NCBI RefSeq assembly: GCF_017495225.1
Contig: NZ_JAFEIG010000031.1
Location: forward strand, 1 to 64,000
Source of the DNA: Daejeonella sp.
Lineage (GTDB): Bacteria; Bacteroidota; Bacteroidia; Sphingobacteriales; Sphingobacteriaceae
Reading direction: 5' to 3'
DNA: 64,000 bases
Shown here: positions 12,501 through 27,500 of the stretch, one piece after another
Numbering within the stretch: the first letter of the stretch is position 1
How the letters are laid out: every line of letters begins with the position of its first letter
Made by a program: the position numbers and the translations under genes
Notes under the pieces: model-generated
The model's input: only the letters and a program-made list of their open reading frames with translations
Told to the model about the DNA's origin: nothing
The model's database searches: none

Positions 12501-15500
12501 CAAGCTCGAGTAAGGGCCAACAAAATAACTATTGGTATTGTTGTTGAAAGAACCTCCAACAGTTTGAGGTGTCCAAGAACCTACAATAGTAAACTCGCCT
12601 GAAACTGTACTTGCCTCATCAATCACATAGGTATTAGTACCATTTGTGAGTAGCATGGCATCTGCCACGGCATAAGTACCTATAGTATTGGCATTGGGAG
12701 CTAGTCTAACAACAATTTTATTTTGAGCATTAGGCTGAATATTTGAAGCTACTAATTTCCATGTCGACAAGCCATTTGATGTAAAATTATTAGGAGCAAC
12801 ACCTTGAGTACGTTGATCTAATAAAACAGTTTGAGTGGTAGCACCCGTAATTATGACAGGAATATTTTGAGCCCAGCTACCATCTGCACGGTTATGAGTG
12901 TATAGTCTGTAACCTGGAGGTGGCGGACATTCATCGGTATCTAGGACACCATCATTATCATCATCTAGGTCAAAAATATTCCCTATTCCATCTCCATCGG
13001 TATCCAAACAAGCATTAATTGTGGTATTTAATGCGTAATTGCTATAAGTTGACGTATAATTAATTGTTCCGGCAGTCGCAGCTTCGTATACATTCAACAA
13101 ACCATTTCCATTGGTGTCTGTTCCTGTTGGGTAAACCGTTGTACTAGTTGCTGTTGTTGAACTACTTGCTTCAATGGCATCTGAACAACCGTCTTTATCC
13201 GAGTCAAGGTCTAGGCGGTTAGGAATTCCATCTGTATCGGTATCAATGTCTTGACAAACAGTTTGTGCTGGGTTAGCACCATCTGTTAATATGATATCAG
13301 TGATAGAAGATGTAGCGTAGGCACTCACTACGACTTTATAATCAGAAACTACACCTTGATAGGCAGTTTGATTTACTCCATTCTTTTTTACCGTCACATA
13401 ACCTGTTGTATTGATATCGATACTCCATGTGTCTGAAGGCAACATAGCTGTACTGAATGCCCAAGCAGATACAAAATATCCATATACGGAAGTGTTTTGA
13501 GAATAGAATTTATAGCCCCCATCAACCCAATCGTTAGGTGTTTGTGTATTGGCAGCTGGGATTAATCCAAACATGGCATAACCAGTGGTTGAAGGCACTT
13601 TAAAGCTAAGTGAAATTGGAAGCTTTAAATTTTGAGTTGAATAAGAAGAGGCCCAAACATTACCACCTCTTGTATTCATAGAATTAGCTGTTTTAGCTGT
13701 TATTCCAGAGCCAGTAAAGCTAAGCTTATTGAAATCTATACCTGAATTAAGGCAATTTATTTGTTCAGAAATATCTAATACGCCATCATTATCATCATCT
13801 ATATCAATGACATCTCCCACACCATCATTATCTGTATCTAAACAGGCATTGATTGCGTTTGACAAGGCATAGTTTGCATAGGTTGAAGTATAATTTGTTG
13901 TTCCAGCAGTAGTGCCTTCGTAGTTGTTTAACAAACCATTTCTGTTGGTATCCGTTCCAGTTGGGTAAACCGTTGTACTCGTTGCCGTTTTTGAACTACT
14001 TGCTTCGATAGCATCGGCACAACCGTCACCGTCAGAATCTAGATCTAGGTGGTTCAGGATACGATCACCATCCAAATCCCAATTACAAACATTTTCTTTG
14101 AAATGGATCTCCGTTGCCCATCCGCCACCAGAGGTAGCGCTGATACCAAAAATACGGTAATATTTATAGGCAGTTGTATTGCTTGGGAACCTAGCAATAT
14201 TGGAGTTGTGATTCGATAATCCACCACTTGTGGCTGTTGAAATATTGTTATAAGTTAATGTTCCTGTAACATCCGTCCACGTTGTATTATCGGTACTTCC
14301 TTGGATTTTGTAAGTAGATCCAGTAGCAAACAATTGTTGACCCTGATAATGTCCTATTTCTAAATAACCTAATGCTTTTGGCGTTGGGAATTCAAAATTA
14401 AACCATGGACTGTTATTCAATGTTCCTGTGGGGCCGCTAGTCACGTAAACATTCGCATCTATCCCATCAATTAAATTAGCAATTGTATTTCCGTTGAAGG
14501 AATAATTGATTGTGGCTGGCTTAGTAATTTTGACACCTGTTTTACTTGTTATTAGTTCTACACATGCCAATTCCACTTCATCTAATATCCCATCATTATC
14601 ATCGTCAATGTCTATAACATCTCCAAAACCGTCGCCATCGGTATCTACACACGCGTTAATGCTGTTTGATAAAGCAAAGTTCGCATAGGTTGAAGTATAA
14701 TTTATTGTTCCAGCAGTAGAGCCTTCGTAGTTGTTCAATAAACCATTTCCGTTGGTATCGGTTCCATTTGGATAAACCGTTGTACTTGTTGCTGTGATTG
14801 AACTTGAAGCTTCTTTAGCATCGCTACAACCATCGCCGTCGGAGTCAAGATCTAGATTATTTGGTGTACCATCCCTGTCAGTATCTGGACAAACATTTGT
14901 TGTGGTTATGATTCCAAAGTCGCCAGTAATATAGGTTTGGCCGATTACTACTTGACTAATTTGGAAGGTATTTGGTGTGAATTTATTTAAATTAATCGTA
15001 TTGAAACTTCCATTTCTAGGGCGCATTTTAAACAATGGTCCGCCAGATGTTTTCGCACCAAAAACAGACACTTTTCCATCATTGTCAATAATTACACGAA
15101 TTAAAGGCGCTGCTTGAGTACCTGATACAGACCATACTGATGGATACATGGTTCCATCCTCAAATTCCAAGTCAAAATTTGCAGGGGCACCATCTGGTTC
15201 ATAGAATTGAAATTCAGATGGTGTAGATAAATCGGCTCCATTAATTTTTATATTAAATGAATTGTCTAGAGTCCGCACATTAACCACTAATGCATTGAAT
15301 GCTGCGCCAAAAGTTTGAATATTTGATGCTCCATTGACAACATTAAAATCAATTGGGTTGTATGAAAGTGTTGACGCATCAACATTAAATGGACATTCAA
15401 TTTCGTCTAATACGCCATCATTATCATCGTCAAGGTCGTTCACATCCAATGTTCCATCTGAATCTGTATCTAAACAAGCATTGATAAAAGAACTCGTTGC

Positions 15501-18500
15501 ATATGGTTGGTATTTATTTAAGTAATTTATGGTTCCAGCAGTTGTACCTTCGTAGTTATTCAACAAGCCATTTCCGTTGGTATCGGTTCCTGTTGGGAAT
15601 ACTGTCCTACTTGTTGCTGTTATAGAACTTCCTGCTTCAATGGCATCGGCACAACCGTCATTATCACTGTCTAGTTCTAATGAATTTGGAATTCCGTCGC
15701 CATCTACATCGGGATTACAAACACGTTCTGTAAAGTACGCTTCTTGCACCCATCCTGAAACGGTACCAGAGACAGATGTTCCAAAAATTCGGTATTTTGA
15801 GTAGGCTGTATAATTGTTAGCCAAATTAAATTTATAGGAATTGTTGGTTCCCGTTATTGGTGTTGATGTGCCAAATGTTTGGTTAGAAGCTATTACCTTC
15901 CAAGCAAATCCATTCCAACCTTCTATGTTGTATGTTCCGGTGCTTCCAAGTGGGAAGTTACCAGCCTGACTGCTCAATTCAATCAAACTTAGTATTTTGG
16001 CCGAAGGCAAATCAAATTGTAAAATAGTTTGATTTAAGAATGTGGTGGTGGTATAGGCATCAATACTTTCTGTGCCATTGAGAATATTGGTTAAAGTTCC
16101 GCCCCAAGTTACTGTAGAAGAAACAGTAACTCCCGCTTTACTCATTAAAATAGGTGTACAATTGAACTCATCGGTATCCAATACACCATCATTGTCATCG
16201 TCTAAGTCAACAATGTCTTTAACCCCATCGCCATCTGTATCCAAACAAGCATTGATTGTGTTGGTTAAGGCATAGTCTGTATAGGTTGACGTGTAATTAA
16301 TTGTTCCAACGGTTGTTCCTTCATACACATTCAATAAACCATTCGAATTGGTATCTGATGTTGCTGATGTTTCTGGGAATACCGTTGTACTTGTTGCTGT
16401 AGTTGAACTTCCTGCTTCGATGGCATCGGAACAACCATCTCTATCAGAATCAAGATCCAAACGGTTAGAAATACCATCCCCATCGGTATCAATATCTCTA
16501 CATGCATATTCTAGGAAATAGGCCTCCTGTGCCCAATTGCCTTGATTAGTTAAAGAAATACCAAAGATTCGGTATTTTATATACGCCTTGGTATTGGCCG
16601 GCATGCTAAACTTAATCGAATTATTGCTGGCGAAGATGGGTTGGGTATTGGCCACCGTTTGGGAAGCAACAATATCAGTCCAGGTAGATCCATTCCAGCC
16701 TTGAATCTTATAGGTCCCGCCAGGTACAAATGGGATTTGACCTGGGTGGTTTCCTAATTCGATTAAATTCAAGACTCTTGCCTGAGGTAAATCAAATTGC
16801 AAAGCCGTTTTGCCACTCAATGACTCTATCGGATAAGCCTGATTCGTAGACCCATCGATCCCATCAACAAGGGAATTCAAATTGGCAACTCCATTGGCAA
16901 AAGTCCATTGAACCTCCGAAGAAACAGTGATTCCTGTTCTGCTAAGGAGAGAAGAGACGCAGGCCTGTTCTGTCTGATCTAAGACGCCATCGTTGTCATC
17001 GTCTAAGTCAAAAACATCTGAAATACCATCGCGATCACTATCTAAACAAGCATTTACGCTATTAATTAGTGCATTCGTAAAGTAAGTCGACTCATACCCT
17101 AACAATCCTGCAGTACTTGTATTTTCATAGGTATTGAGCAATCCATTCCCATTCACATCATCGCCAGTGGGATGTACTGTCGTACTTGTGGCAGTGGCAG
17201 ATGCGCCAGACTCAATGGCGTCAGAACAGCCATCCCCATCAGAATCCAAATCAAGGGAGTTTATTTTCCCATCATTATCGGTATCAATGGTAGTACACAC
17301 GCTGTAGGGCATCCCATTCATGGTATGACTTACTTCATGCCAGAATTGGTTAGGACCAACATAGGCGATTGAAGGACGTGTATCAAGTCCCACAGATATC
17401 GAAGTAGTAGTTCCAATAGCTGTAAAAGTAACTGAACGAGTTCCTGTACCATTCAAATAGGTTGCACCAAGTTCAAGACCCGTTGCAAAATCTACTCCTT
17501 TTAATTGTGGTTTAATGTCTTCTGCATCCACAAAATTATTCATCAAATTGATGGTGTAGGTATAGGTAATTCCAGGAACGGTGGTGAAATTTTTATACAT
17601 TTTACCACATAAAACAGTGGTAGCACTACTTGAAACAGACCCTTGAAAATCAAAATAAGGAATTCCATTGGTAAGGCCCATGTAATCAAAGTTTGTAATA
17701 ACCGTTACACTTGGCGATGGGTCATAGTCAAAACCTAGCCAGCCTGTACAATGCGACGTTATTCCGTATTGTAGGGTTCCCATTTGAGCGATTGTACAAG
17801 TACCATTTGCCACAGCAGCTATACAACTTAACTCTTGCAAATCTGGGGCACCATCATTGTCATCATCTAGATCAATGAAATCCCCTATTCTATCCCCATC
17901 TGTATCAATGCAAGTATTGATTAAACTGGTCCTCGCATTGAGGTAGGTATAGGTACCCTTAAATATTCCGCTACCAGCGGTCGTTTCTAATGCATCGGCA
18001 AAGCCATTGGCTCCTGTTGTAGCAGGATCAAAGAAGCTCGTGGCAGAAAAAGCGGTGGTACCTATTAGTGCTGTACCTGCTTCAACTGCATCACTACAAG
18101 AATCGCCATCCGAGTCGTGGTCTAAATGATTTGGCCTGCCATCATTGTCATTAGCAGAAATACAAGTTGGTTTTTGATACAACTGATTTGGAGAATCAGG
18201 AATCACAAAACGCGCGGTATGCACGCCTCCATAACTTGAAGTTCCTGCCACACCAATTAGCCTAAAGAATTTGAATTTAGCACTTGTTGCTAAGGTATTG
18301 TTTATAGTAAGTGTTCCAGTATTTGCACTAGAAGTGATTGCTGCTGACAAATTGGTCCAGCTTTGATTATCACTTGAACCCTGTAACCTAAATGTACTGT
18401 TGGCATCTGCGGAAAGTGCCCAACTTACCAAGTCGAAAGTCATGGCAGTCAGCGGAACATAATCTGCTGCAGTAAACTTGAAAATTTCTTTCCCTACCCA

Positions 18501-21500
18501 ATTTTGGCCAGTTGCAAATGCAGATGCAGTTGACGAACTAGCGTCGATTGAATTTCCAATAACATAGGAAGTGTTATGTTGTGTTAATTCAGAAGAAACA
18601 GCAATCGGTATTCTTAATTCTTGATTGGTATAAAAACAATCAGGAGATTCCACATTGTCTATAACCCCGTCGTTGTCGTCATCCAAATCAAAATAATCTA
18701 CAACGCGATCACCATCAGAATCTAGGCAAAGGTTAAACGCAGCGGAAAGTGCAAAATCATAGGTGGCATTGTAATTAACTGTTCCAGCGGTAGTGCCTTC
18801 ATATTGATTTAACAGACCATTTGAATTGGTATCCGTAGTCGTTCCATTGCTAACAGGAAAGACCGTTGTGCTAGTTGCAGTAGTAGAGCTTCCAGATTCA
18901 ATGGCATCGGCACAGCCATCACCATCTGAGTCGAGATCTTGGTGGTTCAGCTTTTGATCTCCATCAGTATCATTCGTACAAATTGCTTTTGGATTGGCTG
19001 AAGAATTAAAATCTGGGGCAATATTAAACCTAATTTCTCCCACACCACCATACCATGAAAGACCGGATGCTCCAATAATACGATAGTGAATAAAAGATTT
19101 AGTAGGCTCGATTGTATTGCTTATCACAAAATCATTTGAAGCAGCTGTTGAAGTTACCGCAGCAGATAAATCTGTCCAAGTTATATTATCAACAGAGCCT
19201 TGTAATTTAAAGCTTGCAGTACCATTGGTAAGTGGCCAACTCACCAAATTACCTAGAGTAACTCCAGTAATTTTAATAGACGATGCCGCAGTTAATTTAA
19301 AGAGTTCTAATCCCACCCAATTGATATTCGGTGCAAAAGCAGATGCAGTTGCAGGATTATCATCAATTGTACTAGCAATTAAATAGTTTGAATGCATTGA
19401 CAATTGCGTGCTCACCGCAATAGGTCTCTGTAATTCGCTGGCAGTAAAGAAGCAGCTCGGCGATTCAACAGCATCTAAAACGCCATCATTATCATCATCC
19501 AAGTCAAAAATGTCTTTTACTCCGTCACCATCGGTATCGGCACAAACATTTAAGGTAGATGCTAATGCAAAGGAAAGATAAGTTGATACATAATTGATTT
19601 TTCCGGTGGCTCCTTCGTATTGATTCAACAAACCGTTGGAATTAGTATCCGTGTTCGTTCCATTAGTTACAAGAAAGTCCGTTGTGCTAGTGGCTACTGT
19701 AGAACTTCCCCCTTCAATCGCATCGGAGCATCCATCGCCATCTGAATCTAAATCAAGTCTGTTAGGAATGCCGTCATTATCTGTATCAATATCTGCCACT
19801 CCGCATATTGCCCTAAATTCACTTAGGAAAATGTTATATGCTGAGTTAACCGTTTGCCCTACAGTAGAAATTTGACCAATGCTGTTATTATTGACGTCGT
19901 ACCATCCGCTGGAAATGTTTAATCGGATTTTCGTAACATTATTTAAAGCGGTCGGGAGATAAAAAGCTTGTACCCCCGGCAATGCACCGCTAGAATTGGG
20001 CTGAGCTGTCGTGAAAACCTGCGATGTATAGATTTTTCCACCATCATAAGTTACAACCACAGTAAAGTCTTTTACAGGACCGTCTCCCCCACCATAGTTT
20101 GTAGCATCAGGCGCCCACAAAGCTACCCCGCCAACATTCGCATTGGCCGGCATTGTATATTCGATGAACCCTGAAGTTTCTGGTTCTTTGAGCAACCAAG
20201 CATCGGATATCGTTGCTGGAGCAGTTGCCAGTGCCGAGAGACCTGATCCTGTAAATCCTGAGCCATCTATTGATAAAGTGGCTGTTGCACTTCCCCAAAA
20301 TGGACTTGAGATAGCAGAAATAGGAGTCAAGGTCTCCGAGGAGCATGTCCCCGATTGTTCACTTACATCCAAAATCCCATCGTTATCATCATCGATATCG
20401 ATTAGATTAGGAACCCCATCACCGTCGGTATCCAAACAACCATCTATGTTTTTATCAGTAGCAAATTGATAGCTATACAAACCCTTGTAAACTCCTGATT
20501 CTGGACTGGTTTCCAATACATCTATAAATCCATTGGCACCTGTGGTCGTATTGTTAAAAAAGCTTGTGGCTGAGAATGCTGTCGTCCGGGCTAGTGCCGT
20601 ACCTGCTTCGATAGCATCCGCACAACCATCCGCGTCAGAATCTAAATCCAAATGGTTAGGACTATTATCGATATCTATGTCATCTAAACAAGTGATTTTA
20701 GGAAACAGACTGGTATTTGTACTTGCATGGAGTAACAATGTAGCATTGGCGACACCGCCATTTGAACCTGTTCCAGCAACCCCAATAATGCGGAAATATT
20801 TGAAGCTTTCAGCGGATTGAAGTGTATTTGGAAGAATAAAAGAACCTGTTGATGCGGTAGATGAGAGTGCACCAGAAAGATCAGTCCATACGATATCATC
20901 TTTTGAACCCTGCAATTTAAAGGTATTGGTTGTTGCACTTGATAAAGCATAAGTACTTAAGTCGAGCTTTAAACCCGTAATTTGTATTTGTCCTTTTGCT
21001 TTAAATTTAAATATCTCTCTATTTACCCAATTTTGACCACCCGTAAATGCTGAAAAAGAACCAATTGAATTATCAATTGCATTTCCAATCACATAAAGCG
21101 AATTAGATGAACTTTGGAAAATCTCCAATTGTGTGCTTACCGCTTCAAACTCCCCTACTTCTTTCAAGTTGTAGAAACAAGATGGTGATTCTACCGCATC
21201 AAGTATCCCGTCATTATCATCATCGATATCGTAAATATCACTGATGCCATCCTTGTCAAAGTCTAAACAAACATTTATACCAACAGCGGTAGCTAATTCA
21301 TAGGTGTATACGCCATTGTAAATACCATTATCTACTTGGCCCTCTAAACTATTTGCAAATCCATTTGTACCAAACCCAGTAGTAAAGACATAATCTGCTG
21401 TCTTAATGGAAGTTGTTCCAGATTCATAAGCATCACTACAGCCATCATTATCTGAATCCAGGTCTAAGCTATTTCTAATACCATCTCCATCGGTATCACA

Positions 21501-24500
21501 AGCGCCAGAACCATTAAATGCGTTAAATTCAGCAAATAAATAGGTTGGCGCAAATTCGTTGTCTTGACCTAAGGTAATGGTGTTCGTACCCGTTAAGTTA
21601 ATTGGTAACAACTGATAGGAAGCATTCAGTAAAACTAATTCTTGGTAATTACCTGCTCCTTGCGTACCATCTAGTGCTAATATTTTGGTTTCACCAAATC
21701 GATTGATCACAACTCGAAGTAATGGACGAGGCTGAGTATTTCCATAGGTCCAAACGTGGTTTGGTGCATTTACAGCAACTCCATTTGGTAGAACCATCAA
21801 AGTACTACTAGCCGTGTATACTGTTGTCCCCATGTTAGAAAGGTTCAACTCACTAACGGTAGAAATATTTACACCATTCACTTTTAGGTTAAAATTGTTG
21901 TCGATATTCCAAATATCAATGTACAGTTCTTCTGGGAAACCAGTTAAAGAATGTGATTGTAAAGCTCCAGAGCTAATTTGAAAACGAGGTAAAATCGGTT
22001 GAAAACCAGGGGTTGGACATTCTACTTCATCCAGTACACCATCATTGTCATCATCAAGGTCGAATACATCAGTTAAACCGTCTCCATCTGTATCCAAACA
22101 AGCGTTTATAGTGTTGGTTCTGGCATTGCCATAGGTATAGCTTATTTTTGAAATACCAGTTTCAGCGCTTGTTTCCAAAGCATCGGCAAAACCATTCAAT
22201 CCGAAAGGACTTGCTGCTAATCCTGTAGTTGATGAAGAAAGTACCTTTGCTTCCACTATATCGAAACAGCCATCCCCATCAGAATCTAAATCCTGATGAT
22301 TTAATTTACCATCATTATCCGAATCACTAAAGCAAGTCAATTTAGGATGTGCACTCGGATTATAATTAGTAGCCGTTTCAAAATAAACCTCATCAGACCA
22401 TCCGCCTGAGGAGTTTATTCCTCCTCCAGAAGTCCAGTAAATATCATAGAATTTATATTTAGAGGCATTTTTGGTTACTGTAAACACATTGGCATAGTGG
22501 GCTCCTAAGAAAGGAGGGAGCACGCTTACTCCCAAAGTGCCGGTAGTATTGCTATAAGCCAATGGATTAGATAATTCTATCCACGTTGCCCCATCATTTG
22601 AACCGCGAAGCACCAGATTAGTACCTGCAAGGAAATGTGTCGCTGTGGTGGTATATCCCAAGTAAATTTTACTCAATTCAACAGGAATATTCATATTGAA
22701 AGCATAAACTTGCTTAGCAGCAACAGTCTCGCCAGCAAATCTAACAGCAGTATTCCCTATACCATCTAAATTATCCACCAATTCTGATGGTTGATTGTCT
22801 GATGAAAGCATGTTTAATGGAGTACTTACCCTAATCTCTCTTCTATCGCCCAAGAACCAATTCTGAGCAGTATAAAAACAACTTGGCGATTCAATCGCAT
22901 CAAGAATACCGTCATTATCATCGTCTAAATCCGCTTGGTCAAATACACCATCTGAGTCTAAATCTTTACAAAGAGAAAGGTTATTACTCAAAGCATTGGG
23001 AAAGTAGGTAGAGGTATAGGTAGTTAGCCCATTATCCACAGCAGATTCAAGTGTATTATCAAAACCATTTAATCCAACAGTTCCTGAAAATCTAAAAGTA
23101 GGATCTGTATTTGCTGTAAGACCTGCTTCTAAAGCATCCGAACAGCCATCACCGTCAGAATCTAAGTCCAAACTATTAGGAATCCCATCTCCATCGGTAT
23201 CTAAGAAAGTAACACATTTACTATACACCGCTAAGCCAGCTGTGCCAGACGTTGCTGTTGATTCCAAGATAGTAAAGCTCAATTCTACAATACCTTTTGT
23301 CTTAGCACCAGGGATATTTTTAAAATGAACAATTCCCCAAGATTGCGCATCACCAGAGGTTAGATTTGACGTTTGAAAGAAAGGTGTTCCTGGAGCAAAG
23401 GGTGCTCCATAATTTTTAGTGAAATTACCCGTGAAATTATTTACATTATTGGGCTGTGGCGTCCAGATAGCTGCCGTAGGCGCAAAAGTAGTGGACAGAT
23501 TAAAATCTATGTTTTCTATAATCGTACCATCCGACAATTTAGCCGTGAACTTACCATATCGATCAAAATCATAAATAGATGCAAACTGTAGGGCAATGTC
23601 CTCTACAGGTGAGTCAAAAGTAAGGGTATAACCTGGTTGGAATTGATTAAACGAAAGTCGCATCCAAGAAGGGAAGGCTGCATTATAACCAAAAGCTCCA
23701 GTTGTGGATCCATTGATGTTTTTAAGTGTAAATGGAACCGTTCCTGTACAGGTTGCTTGTTCAATTGTATCTAGTATACCGTCATTGTCATCGTCTAAAT
23801 CTATTAAATCGATTACACCATCACCATCGGTATCCGTACAAGCTACAATTGTATTATCTACTGCATAATCATAGGTATACGTACTTTTATAAATTCCATT
23901 ATCTGCAGTGGTTTCGAGGCTATTTAGTAACCCATTCGTCCCGTTCCCTGTAGATGGATGAGCAAAGTTGGCCGTTTTGCTTGTCGTAGTTCCTGCCTCG
24001 AAAGCATCCGAACAGCCATCACCATCTGTATCTAAATCTAAATGGTTAAACTGTTTATCCCCATCTGTATCATTTACACAGTTAGGTTTAGGAAATAGGG
24101 AAGCCTGATAGGTTGCTAAATTGACATCAAAATATACCTCAACAGCTATTCCTGAAGATATATTTGCAGCAGTAACTCCATAAATACGATAGTACTTATA
24201 AGCTCCTGGATTTGTATTCAGTGTAAATTTATTGGAGTTAGGTAAGGTAAGTACCCCAACAGCTGTAACATTCGTAGCATTTGCAGGAGGAGTTATATCA
24301 GCTGTTAAGTCCATCCATGTCAAGTTGTTATTCGAACCTTGTACTCTTACACTTGCTGTTCCAGTGAAAAGTTGTGTAGCAGATGTTTTTTGAATATAAA
24401 TCGCATCCAATTGCATTGGCTTCGACAATTCTATTTTTAATAATTCTTTGTTCAATTGCGATTGTGCAGGTGTTGATACAAATTGAACAGCAGCTGATGT

Positions 24501-27500
24501 TGATCCCAAACCATCCACTAAGGCACCTAAATTATTATTTGGCGCTAACAGGTTCAATTCCGAAGTAACTTTTGCAAACAACGATTTATCTGTACTGTTC
24601 CATTCGTTCGGTTGGAAGAAACAACCTGGCGATTCGACAGCGTCTAAGATTCCGTCATTATCATCGTCGATATCATCCAAATCATTTATCCCATCGTTGT
24701 CCGAATCGCGACAGGCAGCAAGATTTCCGCTAAGAGCAAAAGGAACGTAGCTTGAGGAATAATTAATTGTACCAGGTGTTGTTCCTTCATATACATTCAA
24801 AAGGCCATTCGCATTCGTATCTGTTCCTGTTGGGAAAACCGTTGTACTTGTTGCTGAAGTTGAACTTCCTGATTCGATGGCATCGGCACAACCGTCAGTA
24901 TCAGAATCAAGGTCCAAATGATTTAGTTTTCCATCATTGTCAAAATCTGTTGTGCAAATTGGTTTTGGTAAGAGAGAAGCTTGGTAATTGCTAGTATTTA
25001 CATCAAAATAAAATTCGGATGCTGTCCCTAAATCAACATTAGCAGCCACTGCACCATAAATTCTATAATAACGGTATGCCCCACCATTCACAGCAACCGT
25101 AAATTTATTGGAATTGGTCAATGACACTGCGCCATTTGCGGTCACATTTGTTGCGTTAGCCGGATTGGCCGCTGCAGTAAATAAATTGGTCCAAAGCGTG
25201 TTGTCATTAGAACCTTGCAACCAAACATTTCCTCCTGAAATTTGGGTTGTACTTGTTTTTTGGAGGTAAATAGCGTCTAAATGAACGGGAGCAACAAATT
25301 CAAATTTAAATAATTCTTTGTTTAATTGAGATTGGGTTGGCGTCGTAACAAAGCGAATTGCCGCTGTAGCACCTCCAATATTATCCGTTAAATCCGTAAA
25401 GAAATTAGTCGGAACAATAGTGGATAGTTCAGAAGTGATTTTTACATAGCCAGATTTATTAGCTGTATTCCAATCTAATGCACTAACAAAGCAGCTTGGC
25501 GATTCTTCTGCATCCAAAACCCCATCATTATCATCGTCAATGTCAAATAAATTGGCTATGCCATCCGTGTCTGTATCCGTACATGCATTGAATGTAGTAT
25601 TCAAAGCATAATTAAAATAAGTTGAAGGATATTTAATTGTCCCAGCAATAGTACCTTCATAAACATCTAAGAAACCATTTGTATTTGCGTCTGTACCTGT
25701 GGGATAAACCGTGGTACTAATAGCCGTTTTAGAACTTCCTGACTCAATAGCATCTGAGCAACCGTCGCCGTCAGAATCTAAATCCAAGTAATTAGGAATT
25801 CGATCATAATCGAAATCTTGGTTTGGCCCTTCCAGACAATTCAAAGGTTTCATGAATGCAAAACCATGGTTGTCGCAATTATTGCTGCTGAGTAACCAAA
25901 TGTGCTTTATTCTAAATCCTGTAACCGAACCAATAACTTGAATACGACCGAATGCAGAATTGCTTGGTTGGTTGGTAGAAGAAATTGGCGGAGTGGACAA
26001 TGTTAATACATTGCCATCCACAACGGTTGGGGCACTTACATCTAAAATTCTGAATTTAATAGGATTACCATCTTGGTCAAACCATTCTTCGCGTGCAAAA
26101 TCTATACCGTAGAATGCAACAATAGGATTAACTAAAGTTTCAGCAAAATTGTAATTAATGAATACTTCTTGACCAGGAGTCATACAAGTGGTTTCATTTT
26201 TTCCACCACCTGTTACTACTGGGAAAAATGTTCCGAAGTTAGCTACTGGGTCATTATAAGTCACACCAATAGGTGTAACCATTTGCCCTAATGTTGGTTT
26301 ACACCAGAAATCTTCATCTGTGTCTAAAACACCATCATTGTCATTGTCTAAGTCAAAAACATCACCTACTCCATCCCCATCTGTATCCAGACAAGCATTA
26401 ACAGAATTAGTCAAAGCATAAGCGGTATATGTTGACGAATAATTCACCGTTCCTGCAGTGTTTCCTTCGTACACATTCAATAGTCCATTCCCATTGGAAT
26501 CTGTTGTTCCTGATGTAGTTGGGAAAACTGTCGTACTTGTTGCAGTGGTTGAGCTTCCTGCCTCAATGGCATCGGCACAGCCATCGCCATCAGAATCTAA
26601 GTCTAAATGGTTTAGTTTTCCATCATTGTCTAGATCATTTGTACAAATTACCTTAGGGAATAAACTTGCCTGGTAACTTGGTAAATCTATGTCATAGAAA
26701 ATTTCGGAAGCCACCCCTGATAAAACATTTGCAGATGCAGCACCAAATATTCGATAATACTTGTACGCAGCAGAATTATTGTTTATCTCAAATTTATTAG
26801 AATTTACTAATGAAATTGAACCATTTGCTGTAATGTTTGTGGCATTTGCCGGATTTCCAGCTGCAGTTTGCAAGTTTACCCATTGGGTATTGTTATTGGA
26901 ACCTTGCAGCATCACATTTCCACCAAAAATCTGTGTTGCAGTAGTTTTTTGAATGTAAATGGCGTCTAATTGTACTGCTAAGCCAAAATTAAATTTAAAA
27001 AGCTCTTTGTTGGATTGGTTTTGTGCTGGCGTTGTTGAAAATTGCACAGCAGCCTCACTTAATCCATCATTTAATTGATTTAAATTGGATGTCAACATCA
27101 ATAATTCGGATGTAACATCTACGAAAGAAGATTTATTGATTTGGTTCCACTCTGTGGCCGTATAAAAGCAAGCTGGAGATTCCACTGCATCTAAAACCCC
27201 ATCATTATCATCATCAATATCTAGAAAATCGGCAACCGTATCTCCGTCAAAATTTGTACAAGAAAATGAAATTGAACTGGAATTATTGGTATAAGAACAT
27301 TCTATGATGCCACTTTTACTTAAGTCAGCAAAAGAATTCCCAATATCATTTACTATTGCGAAAATCTGCGTACTGCCTAAATTATTGAGGTATAAATTAG
27401 CGTTAAACACCTCAGAAGAACCAACATTTACTGTTTTATTCGTTCGTATTGTTGCTAAAAAGGAAGCCTTAGGCTGTGTCGGATTTCCTAAATAAAATGA

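Noticed and set aside
152..20950. Short minus-strand ORFs inside the giant gene
   Set aside because: Their frames are off by one or two relative to the giant frame, which is open throughout, so they are internal shadows.
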